Source: Aculops lycopersici (Eukaryota > Arthropoda > Arachnida > Trombidiformes > Eriophyidae). From it: a DNA stretch of 64,000 nucleotides. How positions within the stretch are numbered: the stretch's first letter is position 1; each line of letters opens with the position of its first letter. Below the pieces are notes generated by a model that was not told the DNA's origin, made no database searches, and was given only the letters and a program-made list of their open reading frames with translations. The position numbers and the translations under genes were made by a program. The stretch is from the NCBI GenBank assembly GCA_015350385.1, contig WNKI01000001.1, positions 3,250,895 to 3,314,894 of the forward strand. Reading direction: 5' to 3'. Positions 20,801 to 28,870 of this stretch are shown one piece after another.

Positions 20801-21268
20801 GGGCCAAGCTAACCGAAACCCAGTAAGCAAGCGAGTAAGTGAGTGAGTTTATTGCGCATGAGATTGAGTCCAGTTCGCATTACGTCTGGTTGTTTGTTGC
20901 TTCTAATCATGGCTGCGGTTGCGCTCTTGCTCGAGTACAGTAGACTACAGTAAGTTAATGGCAAACGAGCGATTGTAGCCTCAGTTGCGCATCCATATTT
21001 GGTTTCTCTCTCTCTCTCTCTCGATCCCTATGCAACAGCAGCCACAAACACGACTGCAAGAGCAACGGCGCCACCACTGGCCGCCCACGCGCCGCTCATG
21101 GTGCAGCAGCAGTGGCGAGTTTTGAGTCGAGCTAGCGACACAGCAACAGGTGGTTGCAGCTCGATGAGCGAACGAGCGAGCAAGTGGACTTGTGCGCCAG
21201 CTCCATTCACTCTCACCGCCGGTGCCATTGCTACCACTGGCGCCGCCGCTCCACCCGCTTGGTTCCCA
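17842..21268. other. Intergenic region, about 3.4 kb, no gene recognised
   Basis: This lies between the divergent acyltransferase and integrin genes. Open frames are short, overlapping and featureless. Notable contents are three copies of the palindrome ACCTGCAGGT or a close form at 20299-20380, a (TC)n tract at 21005-21022, and several GTAAGT donor-like sites (plus strand near 20951, minus strand near 18770) that may belong to untranslated first exons. Confidence 0.4.
20299..20380. repeat. Three copies of a CCTGCAGGTA palindromic element
   Basis: CCTGCAGGTA occurs at 20299-20308, 20325-20334 and 20370-20379; the second and third are extended to the full palindrome ACCTGCAGGT. The copies lie within 82 bp upstream of the integrin gene. 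Each contains CAGGTA on the plus strand, and the second and third also on the minus strand. They could bind a dimeric or E-box/zinc-finger regulator. Confidence 0.55.
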
Positions 21269-21275
21269 TATAAGG
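21269..21275 (+). promoter_or_regulatory. Candidate TATA box upstream of the integrin alpha gene
   Basis: TATAAGG lies in a GC-rich setting (CCCATATAAGGCGGCGG) about 500 bp before the integrin ATG. A good acceptor, TTTGCAATGCAG, ends at about 21620 and could close a 5' UTR intron. The assignment to the integrin is by position only. Confidence 0.35.
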
Positions 21276-21775
21276 CGGCGGCGGCGGCACCACCTTTAGC
21301 CTGCCGATGCTCATGTTGTTGTTGTTGCTTGCAAAGCCGCCGCTACTAGAACAGCTAACTCGACATGACCGATCGGCCAGCGACAGCCGCCGCTGCCGCA
21401 AGGTGCGCGCGCTGCCATTTGCTATGGCAAATGTTGCTGCACCACAACCATTGAGACCAGACGCCGCCAGACCAGCCGACGCCAGAATCCCGTCGCCAGG
21501 TTCTCGTTCCGTTCTCCTTAAGCCGCTAGCAGCATCAACTTTTCTATGGAAATTCCAAAGGCTTTTAATCCCATCAGCAACTATTTGTTTTTCCTTGCAT
21601 TTCCTCTATTTGCAATGCAGAATATCTATCACTAATTTTATATTGACCAAGCACGTGATGATTCTGTTACAATCAGCACACTTCTATTAGACCATAGAAC
21701 TATTAGAGATAACGAGAGATTCATAGAATAGATGCACAAAACATATTATGTAAGAGACCAACTAATATCAACGAC

Positions 21776-24700
21776 ATGGCTAACGGCACCAGCACATACG
21801 ATTCTATTGCACAACACCATTTCATAGAGGCAAATTATAATCATAATTCAATCGCCACAATGCACCCCAGACATCATCCCAGAATAAGGAGGAAGCGGAA
21901 TATTAATACTGTTACTAATATCAATCACACCATTATTGATCACAATAACACCAACGAGGATGATTACAAAACTGCCGCAAAACCTATCGACGACTTATCA
22001 GCAACATCAGAAGCACAACAGCAACAGCAACAAACAAGATGTAGAAGGGAACAAAGTAATACAACAACAATATCAAGTTTAATTGGAAGAAGAAGAAGAA
22101 GATGTTCATTATTACTAAGCCCATTAGTACTCATCCTATTAACCTTTTACTTAATAACCATTTGTCTAAACAACAACAACAACCTGTTGGATGCGTACAA
22201 TTTAGACACGCAAAAAGCTTTACTCAAACACGGACCCAAAGGCTCTTATTTTGGCTACTCAATTGCGCAGCACTCAACCTTTGACCTAGCGCAACCAAAC
22301 TCAACCTTCCGCTCCTATGTCATAGTTGGCGCGCCGAAAGCTGAATCAATTAGGTCGGCCGCTTTAGCTGGCGTTGTGCGTCCAGGTGCCATATATAAAT
22401 GTGATTTTAGCTTATCCTCCACCTGCCAGCTAATTGATATCGACTCACTGGTCCATTCCACTTCACTAAGTACCACGAGCTCCAATGTTGGCGCCGCACC
22501 GAGTGGCTTGGCCGCCGCCCTACAAGCTGGCGATGCGTCGTCGTCGTCGTCGTCCTCCTCCTCCTCTAACGCTGAAGGAACTAGCGGAAATTTAAAGGAG
22601 CCCACAGGTGAGCTACTTCCGGCCAACATGGATCCGATTCCGCAACGAGACAACCAGTGGCTCGGCGTGAGTGTCAAATCGCAGGGACCTAATGGCTATG
22701 CGGTTGCCTGTGCCCATCGGTACGTGCTCAAGGGTTTAAACTATCAATGGGGCCAAGGAATTTGCTATTCTCTAACGAGAAATTTAACTTTGCACAAACA
22801 TTGGTCGCCGTGCTTAAATAGACCTGTTAATAAGGCACAAGAGGAGTATGGTTACTGTCAGGCGGGCACTAGTAGTGACGTCAGCGAGTCGGCTGATATT
22901 GTTGTTGGCACTCCGGGTCCCTACAATTGGCGTGGAACTGTCTTTACAAACTCTATTGCCTTTACGGCAAAAGACGATCGCACCTGGTACATGGCGCCGG
23001 TTCAAGACGAGGAGGCCAAGGTGGACCGTTACTCGTACTTAGGCATGTCCTTGGTGACGGGTAAATTTTTCAACAAGCAACAGTATTACGTAAGCGGAGC
23101 TCCAAGATCCAATGGAACCGGACAGGTTTTATTGATGGCCAAGCAGTATTTGAATGGCCGTCGCGGCGAGTCAACCTTAAGAACCGATCAAATACTTAGC
23201 GGCGAGCAGATTGCCTCATCCTTTGGCTACTCAATGGCCAAGCTCGACTTCAACGGCGACGGTTTGCCTGACCTTGCGGTTGCAGCTCCTTTCTATTACA
23301 CAAAGGACGAGGGTGGCGCAGTTTACCTGTTTGCCAACAAGGAGGGCAAAACGATGCAACCAGCCGGCAGGCTGACGGGCAAACCAGAGTCGCGCTTTGG
23401 CTTTGCCCTGGCCAATTGTGGCGACCTCAACCACGACAAGTACGACGATTTGGCCATTGGCGCCCCATACGATCCACAGGGTGGCACAGTTTACATCCAT
23501 CTCGGGTCGGCGGCTGGCATTAAGCCAACTGCTTCGCAAGTAATCAAGGCCTCGGCCATAAGCTCAAACTTGCAAACCTTTGGCTACTCGCTATCGGGTG
23601 GCTTGGACATGGACAAAAACGGGTACCCAGATTTGGTTGTTGGCTCGTATGCCGATGATTCAGTTTACATCCTAAGGGCAAGGCCAATTATTCAAATTAG
23701 CACCAAGATTGAGGGCAATCTCACCAGAATCGATCCAAACAAAACCACCTGCGACGGTGAGAAGAACCAATTACCTTGTTTCAAATTTAACACCTGTTTC
23801 GAGCTCGACCCCGCAGCCATTGGCGAGTATTCTAGTTCAATGAAATTGAAGTATCGCATTGAGGCCGAGACCTTCACCGGAATGAAATATTCGCGTGTCA
23901 AGTTCCAAGAGAGCGAAAATACTGATACACCTCAAATTGTTGAGAAGGAAATAATGATCGAGGATTATTATAGAGGAATGAAGCTAAAGAGGTGCAATGC
24001 TCAGAGGGTTTACATTAAGGATAGATCCGACATCCAAACTCCCATTCAATTCAAGCTAACCTACTCGCTAGTGCCACCCAATACACCTGCCTCCAGCACT
24101 TCAAGCGGAAGTGGGGGATTGTTGTCAACAAGTGGCTCAAGCAGATACTCGCTACAGAGCAACTCACTGATCTCAAGCTCACTCTCTTCGTCGTCCGGTT
24201 CATCGGCGTTGAACTCGCTGAGTTCGTCGTCGTCTTCCGGTTTAACAGGTGCCAGCAGCCAAACAGAGGCCCCATTTGCCGCGGGAATTGAGCCCACGTT
24301 TCCAATTCTAAACCAAGAGGAAGCCCAGCGTATATTTTCGGCCAAATTTTTGAAGGATTGTGGATCGAATGATATTTGCGAAAGTCACCTGGATGTCGAT
24401 GGCCAGCTGACGTTACCTAAGGAAACTTTAGGTATAAATGAGCCAGGTTATCCAACCGACAAACAAATCAATGTTACAATTCGAGCCTCAAATATGGCAG
24501 AGCCAGCCTATGAGGCCAAGTTGTTTGTTACACATCCAGCAAGTCTTGCCTACGGTGGTTTTAAGACAAGCAAACAGGTGGTTGCCATCGAGTGCTCGTC
24601 TGTGGAGAAGAATCTAATCAAATGTGATCTGGGAAATCCAATGCCAAAGGGAACAACTAAATTGTTGATGATATTCAATACACAGAATCAAGCTGGAACC

Positions 24701-24994
24701 TTTGACTTCAATCTGATGGTCAACACGACGAGTCAGAATGCAAAGGAGGCTAAGACTAGCTATGATTTGAGTGGAACCATAAGAAAGAAGGTTGAGATTC
24801 AGATACCACAGCGCCTACCACCTAGTTATCCAGAGGCACCAGTGCAAGAGCCACCTGCTTGGCTAATCTTGCTCTCAATTCTTCTTGGAATTCTACTATT
24901 TAGTGCCCTATTCTACTGTCTCTACGTCAATGGATTCTTTGAAAGATCCAAAGCACAATACCAGGCGGCCGATACGGAGGATAGGTTCCACTAG
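21776..24994 (+). CDS. Integrin alpha chain (PS2/alphaV-like), intronless
   Basis: This is a cell-surface receptor subunit that pairs with integrin beta and links matrix to cytoskeleton. The 1072-residue product has the seven-bladed FG-GAP propeller from about residue 141 (YNLDT ... GSYFGYSIAQH). The last blades bind calcium: DFNGDGLPD (490-498), DLNHDKYDD (549-557) and DMDKNGYPD (610-618). Thigh and calf domains follow, then one membrane helix (about 1028-1051) and the conserved juxtamembrane GFFER with a short tail ending DRFH. A Ser-rich insertion lies at about 766-830 and a smaller one at about 253-263. No I-domain and no obvious furin site are present. Unusually, about 110 residues, including polyGln and a run of five Arg, precede the hydrophobic signal segment (111-131). 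One exon encodes everything, although integrin alpha genes normally have many introns. PS2/RGD-type affinity is a guess. Confidence 0.93.
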   Translation: MANGTSTYDSIAQHHFIEANYNHNSIATMHPRHHPRIRRKRNINTVTNINHTIIDHNNTNEDDYKTAAKPIDDLSATSEAQQQQQQTRCRREQSNTTTISSLIGRRRRRCSLLLSPLVLILLTFYLITICLNNNNNLLDAYNLDTQKALLKHGPKGSYFGYSIAQHSTFDLAQPNSTFRSYVIVGAPKAESIRSAALAGVVRPGAIYKCDFSLSSTCQLIDIDSLVHSTSLSTTSSNVGAAPSGLAAALQAGDASSSSSSSSSSNAEGTSGNLKEPTGELLPANMDPIPQRDNQWLGVSVKSQGPNGYAVACAHRYVLKGLNYQWGQGICYSLTRNLTLHKHWSPCLNRPVNKAQEEYGYCQAGTSSDVSESADIVVGTPGPYNWRGTVFTNSIAFTAKDDRTWYMAPVQDEEAKVDRYSYLGMSLVTGKFFNKQQYYVSGAPRSNGTGQVLLMAKQYLNGRRGESTLRTDQILSGEQIASSFGYSMAKLDFNGDGLPDLAVAAPFYYTKDEGGAVYLFANKEGKTMQPAGRLTGKPESRFGFALANCGDLNHDKYDDLAIGAPYDPQGGTVYIHLGSAAGIKPTASQVIKASAISSNLQTFGYSLSGGLDMDKNGYPDLVVGSYADDSVYILRARPIIQISTKIEGNLTRIDPNKTTCDGEKNQLPCFKFNTCFELDPAAIGEYSSSMKLKYRIEAETFTGMKYSRVKFQESENTDTPQIVEKEIMIEDYYRGMKLKRCNAQRVYIKDRSDIQTPIQFKLTYSLVPPNTPASSTSSGSGGLLSTSGSSRYSLQSNSLISSSLSSSSGSSALNSLSSSSSSGLTGASSQTEAPFAAGIEPTFPILNQEEAQRIFSAKFLKDCGSNDICESHLDVDGQLTLPKETLGINEPGYPTDKQINVTIRASNMAEPAYEAKLFVTHPASLAYGGFKTSKQVVAIECSSVEKNLIKCDLGNPMPKGTTKLLMIFNTQNQAGTFDFNLMVNTTSQNAKEAKTSYDLSGTIRKKVEIQIPQRLPPSYPEAPVQEPPAWLILLSILLGILLFSALFYCLYVNGFFERSKAQYQAADTEDRFH

Positions 24995-25499
24995 ATTATC
25001 GTTCAATGCATTTTACCTATCACTTATGCTATACATCAATATGTACAATGATTTCCAAATATTCTTTGTACATAGAGAGAAACACATCCAAACAACTATT
25101 TTGCACCCATGAGACAATAGAACACAACTGACAGTTTGAGTTTTTAAAACTGTCGTTATCTTGCCAAATGAGCCAACCACAACAGCTAACAAATTAAAAA
25201 CAATAATCTAATTTTACGTCATATAATATTTGCTTGTAAGCTCGTAAATTGTGAAAAAGGTATATTCTGAATGATCTCTTTAAATCGTTATCTCAATTTC
25301 ATATACAATATGACCTCTGCTCCTGAGGCCTAACTTGGTGACAGTTCGGTCTGGCATCAAAAATGCGAGCGAGTAAACACAAACACGTGACCAAGAGAAG
25401 CGCAATTAGTAGAATCTTGCTTTATTGCACCTTTAATTTACTCAAATCATCTATTATACTCAATATCTTATATTATTATGTAAATTTATATAACTAGTC
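24995..25499. other. Intergenic spacer, 505 bp
   Basis: AT-rich DNA holding the 3' UTR of the integrin gene and the promoter and 5' UTR of NMNAT. No coding signal is seen. Confidence 0.4.
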
Positions 25500-26159
25500 A
25501 TGATGGGTACACCTCACGTATTGATATCATGTGGCTCATTCAATCCAATAACTGTGATGCACCTGAGAATGTTTGAGTTGGCCCGACATCACCTCAAAAC
25601 AAAGAAGAACATTATTGTCGAGAAGGGAGTTGTATCGCCTACAAACGATTTCTATGCAGCAATAAAACCTAGTCTCTCGCCCTCACATCATAGGATTTCC
25701 ATGATTCAGCTAGCTTTGAAAGATGTGGAGCAAAGATGGATTGTTTGCGATGATTGGGAAACCAAACAAGGCGAATGGGTCCGAACTCTACCGGCTTTGA
25801 GACATTACGAGTCGGTCTATGGTAAAAATTTGCGATTATTATGTGGCGCAGATTTGCTTGAATCATTTCTCATTCCAAATCTGTGGTCAGACGAACACAT
25901 CGAAGAGATCCTGAAAAACTATGGCATTGTTGCTTTGCCTCGCAAGGGATCCAACCCCTGGAAGTTGTTATACGATAGCGCAAAATCTGAGATTTTTAAG
26001 AGAAATTTAGACCAAATAGATATCATTGAAGACTTTTGCCCAAATGAGGTTAGCTCAACTATGGTGAGAGAGGCAGTGAGGGACGGCAAACCGATCGATC
26101 ACTTGGTACATCGTGATGTTGCTTCTTATATAAAGAACAAGGGTTTATACAAATATTAA
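25500..26159 (+). CDS. Nmnat: Nicotinamide/nicotinate mononucleotide adenylyltransferase (NMNAT)
   Basis: NMNAT joins NMN (or NaMN) and ATP to make NAD+ (or NaAD), and also protects axons. The 219-residue protein begins MMGTPHVLISCGSFNPITVMH, giving the nucleotidyltransferase GSFNPxT...H motif at residues 12-21. Further family segments are VSPTNDFY, WIVCDDWE, LRLLCGADLLESF, NLWS and, near the end, the ATP-binding SSTMVREA (about 185-192), followed by the HLVHRDVASYI helix. It lacks the long nuclear-targeting insert of NMNAT1 and the palmitoylated insert of NMNAT2, so it is a compact core enzyme. It is a single exon. A second frame starts 6 bp after its stop on the same strand, with no room for a poly(A) signal or promoter between them. 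Confidence 0.96.
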   Translation: MMGTPHVLISCGSFNPITVMHLRMFELARHHLKTKKNIIVEKGVVSPTNDFYAAIKPSLSPSHHRISMIQLALKDVEQRWIVCDDWETKQGEWVRTLPALRHYESVYGKNLRLLCGADLLESFLIPNLWSDEHIEEILKNYGIVALPRKGSNPWKLLYDSAKSEIFKRNLDQIDIIEDFCPNEVSSTMVREAVRDGKPIDHLVHRDVASYIKNKGLYKY

Positions 26160-26165
26160 TTTTGA

Positions 26166-26867
26166 ATGGGTTTAACTTTCTCCTACGAAGAGTCGACTGA
26201 ATCCGATGGTCGAGTAAATACTACTGGCCCAGTTTCAATCATGTACACTACAGTAGATAAAAGATTGTCTAAAGAAACATGGATGGCAATGTTGAACAAC
26301 CCGGCGGCTCGATTGTACGGAACTCATGAAAGATTGTGTAAAATCAAGAACAAATCTGGAAATGTTGAGTATGTCATATGTAAATACCATTGTTGTGGTG
26401 AATTCTGGGAAACATCATTAGAATCCTTTTGTTGCACTAACAACTTCAAGCCAATAAGAAACCTATTCACCTTTTTGGCTGCCGCTTTCTTCGTCTTGTC
26501 TATAACATTGATAATTGTTATTATCCTCGAGTCTATTATCGGGACTGGTGCATCAAGTATAATGAAAGAATTTAAGTCTCAAAGAATGAAATCATCAGTC
26601 AAAAAGAGAGACGTAGACAAGAGTAAACAGGTGGTTCGGAAGGATATGATTTATTTGGATGCCGATACTTCAGATAGCAGCACGAGTAACGATGAGAACC
26701 TCGTCGGTCTCAACAGCCACGACAGTAGCACTGACACCACTTCCGATACTTCGTTTGAGCCCATCTACTCGCCCTCACCAAGAAACCATGTTAGTAAATA
26801 TGGCAAACAGAGAGTCAAGAAGTCCAAGTCAAAGAGGATTTCCAAGTCCGGAGTTAATAAATCTTAA
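26166..26867 (+). CDS. Single-pass membrane protein with six juxtamembrane cysteines, downstream of NMNAT
   Basis: This 233-residue frame starts 6 bp after the NMNAT stop in the same phase, separated by TAA-TTT-TGA. It has one membrane helix at about 99-124 (NLFTFLAAAFFVLSITLIIV). Before it are six cysteines at 58, 72, 76-77 and 89-90 (CKYHCCGEF ... FCC). After it comes a long Lys- and Ser/Thr-rich tail. The C-x13-C-x3-CC-x11-CC-helix layout resembles the Shisa/WBP1/VOPP1-like group of cysteine-rich membrane adaptors, but the spacing is not diagnostic and there is no signal peptide. The basic residues after the helix predict N-out, C-in. MGLTFS could allow N-myristoylation, which would point to the opposite topology. 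AATAAA at 26856-26861 overlaps the last codons. It probably shares a transcript with NMNAT. Confidence 0.75.
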   Translation: MGLTFSYEESTESDGRVNTTGPVSIMYTTVDKRLSKETWMAMLNNPAARLYGTHERLCKIKNKSGNVEYVICKYHCCGEFWETSLESFCCTNNFKPIRNLFTFLAAAFFVLSITLIIVIILESIIGTGASSIMKEFKSQRMKSSVKKRDVDKSKQVVRKDMIYLDADTSDSSTSNDENLVGLNSHDSSTDTTSDTSFEPIYSPSPRNHVSKYGKQRVKKSKSKRISKSGVNKS

Positions 26868-26978
26868 TGCTGACAAACGACCATCACCTGCACCTGGCCT
26901 GCACTGTTACTAATTGTGTTCCCTTTTAGTTGTTGCGTACTTTTATCTTATCCATCATGTATAACCGTTGAAATCCTC

Positions 26979-27128
26979 TTAAGACCTCTTACGGAATAGA
27001 CCGCTAATCTTGTCCCAGAGTTCATTGAATCCCTTAATATGATACTCGTCGCAAAGCCAGACTCCTAGTAGAAAACCGGCCGATATCGTGATTAGTATGA
27101 TGAACGTGATTTGGCAGCACTCGAGCAT
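26979..27128 (-). CDS. 49-aa mitochondrial-type membrane microprotein, STMP1-like candidate
   Basis: The minus strand from 27128 encodes 49 residues beginning MLECCQITFIILITISAGFL, then LGVWLCDEYHIKGFNELWDK, ending SGLFRKRS. It is an N-terminal hydrophobic helix with small residues, followed by an amphipathic basic tail. The pattern Gly-x-(Trp/Tyr)-Leu-x-x-x-Tyr-x-Ile after the helix recalls STMP1 (short transmembrane mitochondrial protein 1, about 47 residues), which associates with inner-membrane respiratory complexes. The match is by eye and remote. The gene converges with the NMNAT-linked gene, with 111 bp between stops. Its size, clean hydrophobic profile and family-like pattern argue for a real gene. 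Confidence 0.6.
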   Translation of the reverse strand: MLECCQITFIILITISAGFLLGVWLCDEYHIKGFNELWDKISGLFRKRS

Positions 27129-28830
27129 CTTGCTTCTTACGATGATAATAGATCTAGGTTATGGGCTTGATTTTGTCGTTCTTCTCTAAATTAATATTGA
27201 ATGTCAAATCTCTCATCGCCAAAATCTATCTGTTGCTGGCTGTGCAAATTGAAATTTGTATCGACGGCTAACGTTTGGCACATCCTGTTGTTAGGCAAGT
27301 GGTTGCGTCTCTAGTGGCACTCTCAGGTAGAGAGGAACAGGGAGAAAAAACACACTCACACAAAATCTTTTTATCTGTGATTCGCATGACGACTCGATCG
27401 ACTAACGATTTGCGTTGCTTTGGCGACGTATAACCATCAAACGCATAGTGGCATACTAGGTTCGAGGGCTACTCACCGGAAACTGGCGCGTTAGCAACGA
27501 GAGCATCAGAGATTGGATTACAGGGGTAATAGTTTCGTTTCCATAATGTGGAAATTTCGATGGAAGCGATTGATTGTCCATTAACAAAGAGTGATCAAAT
27601 ATTGTGAAATTATGGTGAGACTTGAATGTGCATCAGATCAAACGATTGACCCTAAAGTAATATTGCCTATGATTTATAATTTTCGAATCTAGATCTACTC
27701 TTTGGTGCCGTTGCAACTAATATTGAGAGTCGCGCACTGAATATACATATTGAAATAATCGTCAAAACAGAACTAAAAGGTTAGATTTGAGAGGCGCAAG
27801 ATTTTGCTCAGAAAGATATTTGTGGCGTGATAATAGAAAAAGGTGTCAACTCGAGTTACAACGTGACTTAATCCAACAAGTGGCTCGAGTTTATGTCACA
27901 TTTGGATTGCACGAAACAGAATCATTGTCCGGAGATCTTGTGAGAAGTCGTGACCCATCAATTGGCCACAAAACAACTGCAACTCGTCGAGCTTATCTCT
28001 AGCTCTGCCACTCGATTCGTCAGTAGCGAGTCAGAGATCTAATGGCGAGAAAAGGTAGAATGATGTCGCAAGAGCCGGACTGAACATCAGTAACGGGAGT
28101 TGGAAATTGGATTGAAGCCGCTACTGCTTTCAAGGTGACGATAGTGAGGACTCGATTGAATGCTGTTCGCATGGTTTGGCTCGACTTTGTAACGGTTAGC
28201 CACTTTGTTGTTAAATCGGCCGAGCGACAGCATAGCATCAGCTCACAGGTTGGCCAATTTGAAGACTTCAACTTTGGTCACAGGTGTGCCAGTAATAGTG
28301 GCGCCAACAATTCAATTCGAACGAATCGTTCGAATTATGAACTCAACTTGTCGACTGCCACTTCTTCTATCGCTTTTGTATCTTTAACAAGCAGTAGCTC
28401 GCTTAGTGAGGAGATGATTTGATACCAATTGTATTGTTGCGGCTGATTTGAGCCAATAGTTGGCAACAAACTATCTCATCGTATCGTTAACAAGCTGCTC
28501 GCTGAAACTACCCGAGTCACAGGTAGTTGGTCAGGTAGGATGGAAGGTAGGCGCGTTGATAGATGGAAGAGTTAGTGAGTGAATCCATCCTTGAATCTCA
28601 TCGCTTTGAACATCATTGCAGCTACTGCAACCTGTTGAATGGAGAAGGTAGCGATAAGTAACAGGAGAGACTCTCTCAGAGACCAAATTCCTCGCTCCAA
28701 TTGACATCATCATTTTGACACAGATCAAATCGCGCGCATTGTGTTCGAATGGAACTATTGGTAGCTTGTCCGTGGGATTTGCATAGTTCAAATATCATGC
28801 CAGAGACGACACCTGTTGCCTCATCTCTGG

Positions 28831-28870
<40 letters not shown>

